From JBFWNZ01 sp050250795 (GTDB lineage: Bacteria > Pseudomonadota > Alphaproteobacteria > UBA8366): a DNA stretch of 8,658 nucleotides. The stretch is taken from positions 1 to 8,658 of the forward strand of contig JBFWNZ010000154.1 of the NCBI GenBank assembly GCA_050250795.1. Reading direction: 5' to 3'. Made by a program: the position numbers and the translations under genes. The notes under the pieces are model-generated. The model had not been told where the DNA came from, did not search any database, and saw only the letters and a program-made list of their open reading frames with translations. Shown here piece after piece: positions 1 to 5,431 of the stretch (positions within the stretch are counted from its first letter, which is position 1; each line of letters opens with the position of its first letter).

Positions 1-2
1 CG

Positions 3-560
3 ATGCACAATGCAGATCCGGGAAGCGTGCCGGTTCCGCGGACGCTGGACTGTACGCTGTTCTTTTCGGATATCCGGCGGTTCACGGATTTCGCCGAACG
101 CCATTCTCCCCAGGAGGTCATCGACCGCCTGAACCATCTCATCCGCGTGCAGGTCGATCTGCTGGAGCGGTTCGGGGCGGATGTCGACAAGTTCGTCGGC
201 GACGCCGTCTTTGCGCGGTTCGAAGGGCCGGGCCGCGAGGCGGCCGCCATCGATGCCGCCATGGCGATACAACGACATCTGAAGACTGCCGATCTCGGCC
301 TGCCGGTCGGCATCGGCATCGCATCCGGCACGGTCGTCGCGGGGGTGATCGGTGCGGCGGACCGTTATGACTACACGGTATTGGGGGATGCGGTGAATGT
401 CGCGTCCCGCCTGTGCTCCCTTGCGGCGGGCGGCGAGGTGATGGTCGACCGGAAAACGGCGGAAGGTGCCGCTTACGCGGCACGCGACTGGGAATCGCTG
501 GCGGTCAAGGGCCGCACGGGAACGGTCGAGGCGTTGCGCCTCGCAGGGGGCGAGGCATGA
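3..560 (+). CDS. Class III adenylate/guanylate cyclase, C-terminal catalytic domain (5' end outside window)
   Basis: Makes a cyclic nucleotide, most likely cAMP from ATP. The visible 185 residues are essentially one class III cyclase homology domain. The first metal aspartate is D23 in the FSDIRRFT motif. The DKFVGDAVF motif gives K63 (the purine-contacting lysine typical of adenylate cyclases) and the second metal aspartate D67. The LGDAVNVASRL motif gives the transition-state pair N132 and R136. The second purine-contacting position, Asp in mammalian enzymes, appears to be T125 here, as in many bacterial cyclases. All core catalytic residues are present, so the domain should be active. The reading frame is open to the window edge, and the residues before FSDI resemble the usual linker ahead of this domain, so the ATG at 3 is probably internal and an N-terminal sensor or membrane region lies upstream. 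The stop overlaps the next gene's start (ATGA, 557-560). Adenylate specificity is inferred from K63 only. Confidence 0.9.
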   Translation: MHNADPGSVPVPRTLDCTLFFSDIRRFTDFAERHSPQEVIDRLNHLIRVQVDLLERFGADVDKFVGDAVFARFEGPGREAAAIDAAMAIQRHLKTADLGLPVGIGIASGTVVAGVIGAADRYDYTVLGDAVNVASRLCSLAAGGEVMVDRKTAEGAAYAARDWESLAVKGRTGTVEALRLAGGEA

Positions 561-1186
561 CGGCGGATGACGGACAGGTCCCGGGCAGGGTTCTCGACGA
601 CATCGTCGTTCCGCCGCAGGGCTATTGGGCCCGGGAAATGCTGCGGGGCGAGGTGCTCCGCGTTATCGATCTCGAAGGACAGCAGGTGGCCGGCGTCCTG
701 TGCCTCAACCGGCAGCGGCCGGCCGAGAAGCTGTCCGCGCCCAACACCATCGGCCTGAACCGCCAGATCTATCCCACGGCCGGCTATCGCTTCTATTCCG
801 ACAAGGCGGGTCTGATGATGACGATGACCGCCGATACCTGCGGCACGCATTCGATCATCGCCGGTGCCTGCTCCAGCCATATGAATGCACTGCGCTACGG
901 CGACGGCGATACGCCCAACTGCCGCGACAATCTGGCTGCCGCCCTGGCACCGTGGGGCCTGGGCTGGAAGGATCTGTCCTATCCCATGAACCTGTTCATG
1001 AACGTGCCGGTCCAAGGGGATGGGACCTACGAGATCGATTTCCCGAAATCCAAGGCGGGCGACTATGTCGATCTGACGGCGGAGATGGACCTGCTCGTCG
1101 CGGTCTCCAACTGTCCGCAGGACCGCAACAAGGTGAATGCGTTCAGGCTCAAGCCGCTGCGGCTGATCCGCTACCGGCCGGGCTAG
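557..1186 (+). CDS. DUF1989 / urea carboxylase-associated family protein
   Basis: A 209-residue protein, the usual length for this family (PF09347). Family signatures in order: the VPPQGYWAREMLRGEVLRV start (18-36), DLEGQQVAG (38-46), the ADTCGTHSIIAGACSSH segment (C95, H98, C105, H108), NCRDNLAAAL (C122), NLFMNVPVQ (145-153), SKAGDYVDL near 165-173, and VAVSNCPQD (C186). The conserved Cys/His set suggests a metal site. Family members lie beside urea or guanidine carboxylase genes, and some act as carboxyguanidine deiminase subunits; others have unknown roles. No carboxylase, allophanate hydrolase or ABC transporter is visible here, so the substrate is unknown. The residue after DLEGQQVA is Gly where I recall Asp being common. 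The start at 557 is chosen because its ATG overlaps the cyclase TGA, implying translational coupling; the frame is open back to 413, but that part lies inside the cyclase domain. A VOC gene follows after 65 bp. Confidence 0.85.
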   Translation: MTADDGQVPGRVLDDIVVPPQGYWAREMLRGEVLRVIDLEGQQVAGVLCLNRQRPAEKLSAPNTIGLNRQIYPTAGYRFYSDKAGLMMTMTADTCGTHSIIAGACSSHMNALRYGDGDTPNCRDNLAAALAPWGLGWKDLSYPMNLFMNVPVQGDGTYEIDFPKSKAGDYVDLTAEMDLLVAVSNCPQDRNKVNAFRLKPLRLIRYRPG

Positions 1187-1210
1187 ACAGCGTTGCGGGA
1201 AGGGTGCCGA

Positions 1211-1255
1211 ATGAGCGCCCGGGAAACTCTGAAAAGAATGAGGGGAAAACGATGA
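1211..1255 (+). other. Possible 14-codon leader ORF before the VOC gene
   Basis: An ATG at 1211 opens a 14-residue basic peptide (MSARETLKRMRGKR) ending in TGA at 1253-1255. GGGAAGGG at 1197-1204 sits six bases before this ATG, a good ribosome binding site. The stop overlaps the VOC start as ATGA. It could be a leader peptide that couples translation into the VOC gene, or a chance ORF in a 65-bp spacer. Nothing in it is recognised, and no attenuator-type hairpins were seen. Confidence 0.2.
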
Positions 1256-1671
1256 GCAATCCGGCGTTCCGCTTCGACCATGTCCACATCATCAGCGAGA
1301 ACCCGCGCGCCTGTGCGGACTGGTTCGCGGACATGCTGGGGGCGACCATCTCTGCCGATACGATGGCGCGCGGCGCACCGCAGATATTCGTCGATCTTGG
1401 GGGCGCGATCGTCCTCATCCGCGGCCGGCGGCCCGGAGAGGACCCAATTCCCATGCGGCCGATCCGCCCTTATGCCGATTTCTCAAGCCATAACGGCTTC
1501 GGCATCGACCATTTCGGCTTTCTCTATGACGGCGATGTGGCGGCACTGTACGAGGAACTGCGGGCGAAGGGCGCGACCTTCCCGGTCGAACTCAAGCGCG
1601 GCGTGAACGGCAGCGCGTTATTCTACATTGCCGCCCCGGACGGGGTCAGCATCGAGATCATGCAGGCCTAG
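1252..1671 (+). CDS. VOC (glyoxalase/bleomycin-resistance fold) family protein
   Basis: A 139-residue single-module VOC protein with two beta-alpha-beta-beta-beta halves. The N-terminal strand FDHVHIISEN carries H10 and H12, the second half opens with GIDHFGFLYDGD (H87), and the last strand GVSIEIMQA carries E135. Together these are the usual metal-ligand positions of the superfamily. The segment before the last strand, FYIAAPDGVSIEIMQA, is the familiar ending of dioxygenase and glyoxalase-like members. The reaction cannot be assigned: the fold covers lyases, isomerases, epimerases, extradiol dioxygenases and binding proteins. The ATG at 1252 has AGGGG at 1241-1245, six bases upstream. The frame is open far upstream, but that region is the DUF1989 gene in another frame. 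It is third in a probable operon after cyclase and DUF1989, and its stop lies eight bases before a hairpin terminator. Confidence 0.85.
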   Translation: MSNPAFRFDHVHIISENPRACADWFADMLGATISADTMARGAPQIFVDLGGAIVLIRGRRPGEDPIPMRPIRPYADFSSHNGFGIDHFGFLYDGDVAALYEELRAKGATFPVELKRGVNGSALFYIAAPDGVSIEIMQA

Positions 1672-1678
1672 GCGGAAC

Positions 1679-1702
1679 TGCCGGCGGCCGAAGCCGCCGG
1701 CA
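1679..1702. terminator. Hairpin between convergent genes, probable bidirectional terminator
   Basis: TGCCGGCGGC (1679-1688) and GCCGCCGGCA (1693-1702) form a perfect 10-bp stem with a four-base loop. Read on the minus strand the loop is TTCG closed by C-G, the very stable cUUCGg tetraloop. The hairpin lies between the stop of the VOC gene (1671) and the stop of the minus-strand gene (1711). No real T-run follows on either side, so termination strength is uncertain. Confidence 0.6.
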
Positions 1703-1710
1703 AAGCCCCG

Positions 1711-2142
1711 TCAGTTGCCCTGGTACCAGGAGTCGGCGTACAGGCCGCCGGCGACGCCGCCCAGCAGGCCGACGATGCTGCCCAGGCCGGTATGCCCGAA
1801 CTTCATCGCGCTGGCGCTCATCTGGTGCAGCATGCCGCCGCCGGCCGCCCCGGCTTCGGCTCCCGCGGCCCCGGCGCCCGCGCCGGCTCCCGCCGCCGCG
1901 CCCGCCTCGACCGCCGTACCGGTTACATAGGCATAGGCCGGAATGATGACGCCGTCGGTGATCACGATCGCCACGGCGGCACCGACCACGATGCCGGTGG
2001 TGATCGCGAGGGCGCGATACGCGTCGAACCCGCCGGCGGCGGGTTGCGCGGCCGGCGCCGCTGCCGTCTGGGCCGCGGCCGGCATGGCCGCAAGCCCGGC
2101 GCTCAACGCCAGAGCGCAGGCCAGATGCTTGAGTTTCGGCAT
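1711..2142 (-). CDS. Small exported glycine-zipper protein (paralog A)
   Basis: Not a family I can name. The 143-residue product begins with a clear Sec signal peptide: basic MPKLKH, an Ala/Leu core, and a likely cut after A24 in PAAAQ. It is followed by a low-complexity Ala/Pro linker (25-37), a conserved GFDAYRALAIT entry (38-47), a hydrophobic segment with small residues (44-66), an IPAYAYV motif (67-73), an almost pure Ala/Gly tract (79-103), and a C-terminal glycine-zipper helix of about 119-134 ending in LYADSWYQGN. It is probably periplasmic, inserted in a membrane or self-assembling there. The start at 2142 is preferred over 2193 because AGGGGG lies about seven bases before it (plus-strand 2148-2153) and the signal peptide begins there. 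The neighbouring gene (2227-2610) encodes a paralog with the same motifs. A TTGACG element lies about 40 bp upstream. Confidence 0.75.
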   Translation of the reverse strand: MPKLKHLACALALSAGLAAMPAAAQTAAAPAAQPAAGGFDAYRALAITTGIVVGAAVAIVITDGVIIPAYAYVTGTAVEAGAAAGAGAGAGAAGAEAGAAGGGMLHQMSASAMKFGHTGLGSIVGLLGGVAGGLYADSWYQGN

Positions 2143-2154
2143 GTTGATCCCCCT

Positions 2155-2184
2155 ATCGATGTAGTAGCACCCGCACCCCGTCAA
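2155..2184 (-). promoter_or_regulatory. Possible promoter for paralog A
   Basis: On the minus strand TTGACG (plus-strand 2179-2184) is a good -35 match in the 84-bp gap between the tandem paralogs. The matching -10 is weak: only a TACATC-like hexamer at roughly 15-bp spacing. If real, paralog A can be expressed independently of paralog B. Confidence 0.2.
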
Positions 2185-2226
2185 GCCGGGCAACGGCCAG
2201 CGATGGACAGGTGCAAGCCGGTGGTC

Positions 2227-2610
2227 TTACTGCTTCTGGTACATGTAGTCGGCATAGAAGCCGCCGGCCACGGCGCCGAGCGTTCCCACGCCGCTGGCCA
2301 GCGCGCTGTAGCCGAAGCCCAGCATGCCGTTGCTCATGACGTACATCGCGCTTTTATCGACCGAGGCGCCCACGATATAGGCGTAGGACGGCGCGACGAT
2401 GACATTGGCGACCGCCGCACCGACCACCGCGCCGCCGATCACGCCGGCGGTGATGGCAAGAACCCGGTAGCTGTCGAAGTCGGTCGCCGCAGCCGAGGCG
2501 GGCGCGCGCGCCGGTGCCTGCGCAGGGGTCTGCGCCTGCGCCAACGAGGGCGCCAGGGCCAAGCCGGCGGCCAGGATCAGCGCGCCGGTCCACGATTTCA
2601 TCCGATGCAT
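2227..2610 (-). CDS. Small exported glycine-zipper protein (paralog B)
   Basis: A 127-residue protein with the same plan as its downstream neighbour. A signal peptide runs through residue 26, with an AQA cut site before QTPAQ. A Pro/Ala linker follows, then DFDSYRVLAIT (44-54), a small-residue-rich hydrophobic helix with GxxxG-like spacing (55-73), PSYAYIVGASVD (74-85), and a C-terminal glycine zipper ending GGFYADYMYQKQ. It lacks the Ala/Gly tract of paralog A. I do not recognise a named family. The likely location is periplasmic or membrane-associated, perhaps oligomeric through the glycine zippers. The ATG at 2610 has GGGGAG seven bases upstream; a second ATG at 2601 would also keep the signal peptide. 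The frame is open to 2694, but that part has no protein-like signal. It lies 117 bp after the PrpF-like stop and 84 bp before paralog A. Confidence 0.75.
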   Translation of the reverse strand: MHRMKSWTGALILAAGLALAPSLAQAQTPAQAPARAPASAAATDFDSYRVLAITAGVIGGAVVGAAVANVIVAPSYAYIVGASVDKSAMYVMSNGMLGFGYSALASGVGTLGAVAGGFYADYMYQKQ

Positions 2611-2727
2611 CTCTCTTCTCCCCAAAGCCTCGGCAACCCACCCGGTTGTCCCAACGGCTGTCACAGCATGCCAGGAGCCGGGCCGCGACGCCACCGGAAC
2701 GAATTCGCAGGCGTGGCCATGGTCGAA

Positions 2728-3867
2728 TTAGCCGCGCGGGAGCACGACTTTACCCTCCATCAGCCGTCGCTGCGTGCGATAGACGGTGACGCTGTCCACC
2801 TGCCAGCGGCCCGTGTCGTCCTGTCGGACATTCGCCGCAACCGTCATCGCGCCGGAGGGCGTGCCGATGCGGATATCCTGTCCCGGCGGCAGCGGGCGGG
2901 CGATGCGGTTCGGCACGCTGCCCGTCACCTGGCACGCGGCCGCAAGACACATTCCGCCGGTGCCGGTGACGGCCCGGTGCATCCGCTCCATCGACACGAT
3001 GCGGACGGCGATGTCGTAATCCCCGGCGGCGACCGCCTCGCCGCCGATGGTGCGATAGCCCCGCGGCGGCGCGACCAGCGCGATCTTGGGGCTCGACAGG
3101 GCCACGGCCTCTGGCGTCTCGGCCATGCCCATGGCGACGCCCGCGGCGCGGCGCAGGGACTCCAGCGCGGTCATCAGGCGGGTATCCGCCTCCAGGGCCT
3201 CGGGCGCCTCGATTCCCGAAACGCCCATATCCTCGGCAGCGACGAACACGACCGGGCTTGTCGCATCGACCAGCGATGCCTGTACGGCCTTGCCGTCCGG
3301 TAGGCGCAGGGGCTCGGCCGCCTTGCCGGTGGGCAGAAAGGCGGCGGTGCGGGCGCCGCCGGGATGGAGATAGTCGAGCCGCACGCGTGCACCTGTGCCG
3401 CTGACGCCGGACATCTCGAAATCCCCGGTCTCGACGGCATGGCCGTCGCGGACCTCGAAATGGGCGTGATACAGCTTGTCGGTATTGGTGTTGTAGACGC
3501 GTACGGTCGTCGGCCCGTCCGTCGCCGCGATCAGCCCTTCCTCGACCGCGAAAGGCCCGACCGAGGAGGACAGGTTGCCGCAGGACTGGCTGTAATCCGC
3601 GACGGGGCGGTCCACCGCAACCTGGATGAAGGTGTAGTCGACATCCGCATCCGGCCGGGCCGAACGGCCGACGATCACCGCCTTGGATACGGACGACAGC
3701 CCGCCGCCCATGCCGTTCAACTGCCGCTGATACGGGTCGGGGCTGCCCAGCGCCTGGAGGAAGATGGCGTCGCGCGCCGCCTGTTCCGGGGGCAGGTCGT
3801 CCGCCTTGAAGAACACGCCCTTGCTGGTGCCGCCGCGGATGAACGCCGCCGGAATTTTGTATGTCAT
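2728..3867 (-). CDS. PrpF family protein (2-methylaconitate / 4-oxalomesaconate-type isomerase)
   Basis: A 379-residue cytoplasmic protein of the PrpF family (PF04303), close to full family length, with the two-domain diaminopimelate-epimerase-like fold. The N-terminus has the family signature AAFIRGGTSKGVFF (7-20). NGMGGGLSSVSKAVIV places K62, and DYSQSCGNLSSSVGPFAV places C96. Their 34-residue spacing equals that of the active-site Lys73 and Cys107 reported for Shewanella PrpF. The C-terminal half contains GTGGMCLAAACQVTGSVPN, also typical. Members catalyse cis-trans or double-bond isomerisation of tricarboxylic acids (2-methylaconitate in propionate use, oxalomesaconate in gallate or protocatechuate breakdown). 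No prpBCD or ring-cleavage gene is present here, so the exact substrate is open. The ATG at 3867 has AGGAGA nine to ten bases upstream; the in-frame ATG at 3903 lacks such a site. It is transcribed divergently from an EamA exporter across 131 bp. Confidence 0.85.
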   Translation of the reverse strand: MTYKIPAAFIRGGTSKGVFFKADDLPPEQAARDAIFLQALGSPDPYQRQLNGMGGGLSSVSKAVIVGRSARPDADVDYTFIQVAVDRPVADYSQSCGNLSSSVGPFAVEEGLIAATDGPTTVRVYNTNTDKLYHAHFEVRDGHAVETGDFEMSGVSGTGARVRLDYLHPGGARTAAFLPTGKAAEPLRLPDGKAVQASLVDATSPVVFVAAEDMGVSGIEAPEALEADTRLMTALESLRRAAGVAMGMAETPEAVALSSPKIALVAPPRGYRTIGGEAVAAGDYDIAVRIVSMERMHRAVTGTGGMCLAAACQVTGSVPNRIARPLPPGQDIRIGTPSGAMTVAANVRQDDTGRWQVDSVTVYRTQRRLMEGKVVLPRG

Positions 3868-3998
3868 CCTGGCCGTCTCCTGGGATGCAGAATGCGCGAT
3901 CATCGCCGTTGCCCGGGCATCTGTACAGAAAGTGCGGCGATGCCTGGGGGGCTTCGTGTAAAGACGGGGCCGGCCGGATGGGCGGCGAGGAGAAGAGG
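3868..3998. promoter_or_regulatory. Divergent promoter/operator region, PrpF-like gene and EamA exporter
   Basis: This 131-bp gap must hold promoters for both divergent genes. It contains a perfect 10-bp palindrome TCTGTACAGA (3920-3929). An 8-bp inverted repeat, CATCGCCG (3901-3908) and CGGCGATG (3935-3942), encloses it, and a GCCCGGGC palindrome lies at 3911-3918. The centres of the outer repeat and the inner palindrome differ by three bases. The arrangement looks like an operator for a dimeric repressor or activator, but no regulator gene is visible in the window and no clean -35/-10 pair was identified. Confidence 0.4.
3988..3992 (+). promoter_or_regulatory. RBS that sets the EamA start
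   Basis: AGGAG six bases before the ATG at 3999. It favours that start over the in-frame ATGs at 3861 and 3978, which lack a comparable site and would add a non-hydrophobic leader. Confidence 0.6.
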
Positions 3999-4859
3999 AT
4001 GCTGCGGGTTGCAGGGCTGACCCTTGTCGCGATGCTGGCCTTCGCGGCGAATTCGGTGCTGGCGCGGCTGGCGCTTGCCGCCGGCGATGCCGATGCGCTC
4101 GGTTATACCGGCATCCGGATCGCAGCCGGTGCGATAACGCTCGCCGGGCTGCTTGCCCTGCGCGAGCGGCCCGGCCTGAGTCTCGGCGGCAGCTGGCGGG
4201 GCGCGGGCGCCCTGCTGGCCTATGCGGTGGCCTTTTCGGTCGCCTATCTGATGCTCAATGCGGGGGCGGGTGCCCTGATCCTGTTCGCCAGCGTCCAGGT
4301 CGGCATGCTGGCCTGGGCGCTGCGGATGGGCGACCGGCCGGGCAGACTGGAATGGCTGGGCCTTGCGGTCGCCTTCGCCGGCCTCGTCTTCCTGATGTCG
4401 CCCGGTCTCGCGGCGCCGCATCCTCTGGGGGCGGCGCTGATGGCGGTCGCGGGCCTGTCCTGGGCGGCCTATTCGTTGCTCGGTCGCGGGTCGGGCCGGC
4501 CCCTGGCCGATACGGCCGGCAATTTCGTGCGCTGTTTGCCGGCCGCCATGGCCCTTGCCCTCGCCGGTGTCGCGATCCAGCCGCCCAGTCTCGCAGGCGT
4601 CGCCTATGCCGTTGCCTCGGGGGCGGTTGCCTCGGGGATCGGCTACGCGATCTGGTATGCCGCGCTGCCCGGTCTGTCGCGCAGCGCCGCCGCCTTCGTG
4701 CAACTGACGGTGCCGGCGATTGCGGCCGCGGGCGGCGTGCTCTTCCTGCAGGAACCGATGACTGCTCGGCTGGTTCTGGCGTCGGCGGGAATTCTGGGCG
4801 GTGTCGCGCTTGCCCTGTTCGCCGCGGAGCGCCGGCGCATGCGCAGCAGCAAGGATTGA
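3999..4859 (+). CDS. EamA/DMT-superfamily inner-membrane transporter
   Basis: A 286-residue protein with about ten hydrophobic helices and two EamA repeats, typical of drug/metabolite exporters such as RhaT- and YdcZ-like proteins. Helices lie near residues 5-25, 34-54, 68-86, 90-109, 118-136, 142-160, 174-192, 198-217, 229-250 and 257-275. Repeat 1 begins LAFAANSVLARLAL. Repeat 2 contains the AGLSWAAYSLLGR motif and the late LTVPAIAAAGGVLFLQEP motif that ends EamA domains. The short tail AERRRMRSSKD is positively charged, fitting a cytoplasmic end. It likely exports or takes up a small metabolite by a secondary mechanism; the substrate cannot be told from sequence. The divergent PrpF-like isomerase may share its regulator and possibly its metabolite (inference). 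Confidence 0.88.
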   Translation: MLRVAGLTLVAMLAFAANSVLARLALAAGDADALGYTGIRIAAGAITLAGLLALRERPGLSLGGSWRGAGALLAYAVAFSVAYLMLNAGAGALILFASVQVGMLAWALRMGDRPGRLEWLGLAVAFAGLVFLMSPGLAAPHPLGAALMAVAGLSWAAYSLLGRGSGRPLADTAGNFVRCLPAAMALALAGVAIQPPSLAGVAYAVASGAVASGIGYAIWYAALPGLSRSAAAFVQLTVPAIAAAGGVLFLQEPMTARLVLASAGILGGVALALFAAERRRMRSSKD

Positions 4860-4890
4860 CTACCCGGCAACGAGCACCAAGTCGGTGGGG

Positions 4891-4897
4891 AAGGAGG
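4891..4897 (+). promoter_or_regulatory. Strong RBS before a small proline-rich ORF
   Basis: AAGGAGG, nearly a full anti-16S match, lies eight bases before the ATG at 4906. It is one of the best Shine-Dalgarno sequences in the window and the main reason to accept the short ORF that follows. Another ATG at 4901, in a different frame, is only three bases away and badly spaced. Confidence 0.5.
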
Positions 4898-4898
4898 G

Positions 4899-5291
4899 TC
4901 ATGCGATGGCCAGCAGCCTCGACTCCCGACACCCATCCGATCCTCCGGCCGCGCCCGATCCGCCGGACCGGCCGCCCGAGGATGACCCGGACCGGGTGCC
5001 GGTGCCGCCACCCGGCGAAGGGCCGGGCGCGCCTATCGACGATCCGCCCGCCGAGCCGCCGCCCCAGGACCCGCCGCGCCGCCGACACGATCCGCCGCCG
5101 GCGTATGCGGGTGTATGCGCCGCCTGATCCGGCGTGCAGGCATAGGGCCGGATCCGCTGCGTCTCCGCCGGCAGGAACCGGCCATCCTCGAGCATGATCG
5201 GAATGGCCGCATATTTTTCGTCTTCGGGCAGGGCCTTGAGAGGCTTCGCGGCATAGGGCGGCGCGGCCCGATAGAAGGCGACGGGGTCCAT
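4899..5291 (-). CDS. Doubtful minus-strand ORF with a protein-like N-terminal part
   Basis: From the ATG at 5291 the first ~57 residues look like real protein. They begin MDPVAFYRAAPPYAAKPLKA and continue through PEDEKYAAIPIMLEDGRFL to RIRPYACTPDQ. Amino-acid balance is good and third positions are G/C-rich, whereas the plus-strand frames over 5128-5290 are arginine-rich and unconvincing. Past about plus-strand 5120 the frame becomes a Gly/Ser/Arg-rich stretch antisense to the proline-rich ORF, so the true 3' end may be near 5120 with a frameshift or decay. There is no clear RBS at 5291, and reading continues upstream without a stop, so the true start may be elsewhere. It could be a short hypothetical gene, a remnant, or chance. 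No family recognised. Confidence 0.25.
   Translation of the reverse strand: MDPVAFYRAAPPYAAKPLKALPEDEKYAAIPIMLEDGRFLPAETQRIRPYACTPDQAAHTPAYAGGGSCRRRGGSWGGGSAGGSSIGAPGPSPGGGTGTRSGSSSGGRSGGSGAAGGSDGCRESRLLAIA
4906..5127 (+). CDS. Small proline-rich hypothetical protein
   Basis: A 73-residue ORF, dominated by Pro, Asp, Glu and Arg, with repeats of the DPP/PPP type (for example PPDRPPEDDPDRVPVPPPGE and IDDPPAEPPPQDPPRRR). There is no signal peptide or hydrophobic helix, so it is probably a disordered cytoplasmic protein. Codon choice (CCG, GAC, GAT) fits the neighbourhood. A strong AAGGAGG site supports the start, and it lies 46 bp after the EamA stop, so it may be co-transcribed with it. I recall short proline-rich proteins of this style in alphaproteobacteria but cannot name a family. 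The opposite strand has an open frame across the whole ORF (Gly/Ser-rich), so one of the two is probably not real; the RBS favours this one. Confidence 0.5.
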   Translation: MASSLDSRHPSDPPAAPDPPDRPPEDDPDRVPVPPPGEGPGAPIDDPPAEPPPQDPPRRRHDPPPAYAGVCAA

Positions 5292-5431
5292 CCAGGAACC
5301 GTCCGCCGCCGCGCGCAGGTGGCTCGCCCGGCGACCGGGCAATCGGCGCGGGGTGTCCGAAGTGACGCATCCGGGCGATGGAGGAACTGGATTAGACTGC
5401 ACCCATCGTCCGGGAGATGCAGAGGTTCCTG
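5128..5431. other. Stretch without a confident gene, upstream of the ion channel gene
   Basis: Contains the protein-like minus-strand segment described separately, a GCCCGG/CCGGGC hairpin with a three-base loop (5326-5340), and a GGAAC (5383-5387) followed 19 bases later by CGTC. That is similar to, but wider than, the general-stress ECF promoter pattern. No convincing sigma-70 promoter was found. Plus-strand frames here are arginine-rich shadows. Confidence 0.4.
5421..5425 (+). promoter_or_regulatory. RBS that favours the downstream start of the ion channel gene
   Basis: AGAGG lies six bases before the ATG at 5432. The earlier in-frame ATG at 5417 has a purine run (GGGAG) touching it directly, with no usable spacing. 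Confidence 0.45.

Noticed and set aside
413..556. N-terminal extension of the DUF1989 frame back to an ATG at 413
   Set aside because: It lies inside the conserved cyclase domain, is Arg/Gly-rich and unlike the family; the ATGA start at 557 gives the normal length.
1792..3303. A 503-residue plus-strand open frame
   Set aside because: Arg/Gly/His-rich antisense shadow of the two glycine-zipper genes and the PrpF-like gene, all of which have family motifs or signal peptides and RBSs.
4255..5370. A 371-residue minus-strand open frame
   Set aside because: Mostly antisense to the EamA gene, Arg/Pro-rich with no recognisable motif; typical of GC-rich DNA.
5383..5410. General-stress ECF-type promoter (GGAAC ... 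CGTC) before the ion channel gene
   Set aside because: Spacing of 19 and CGTC instead of CGTT do not fit the usual 16-17 base spacing; too weak to claim.
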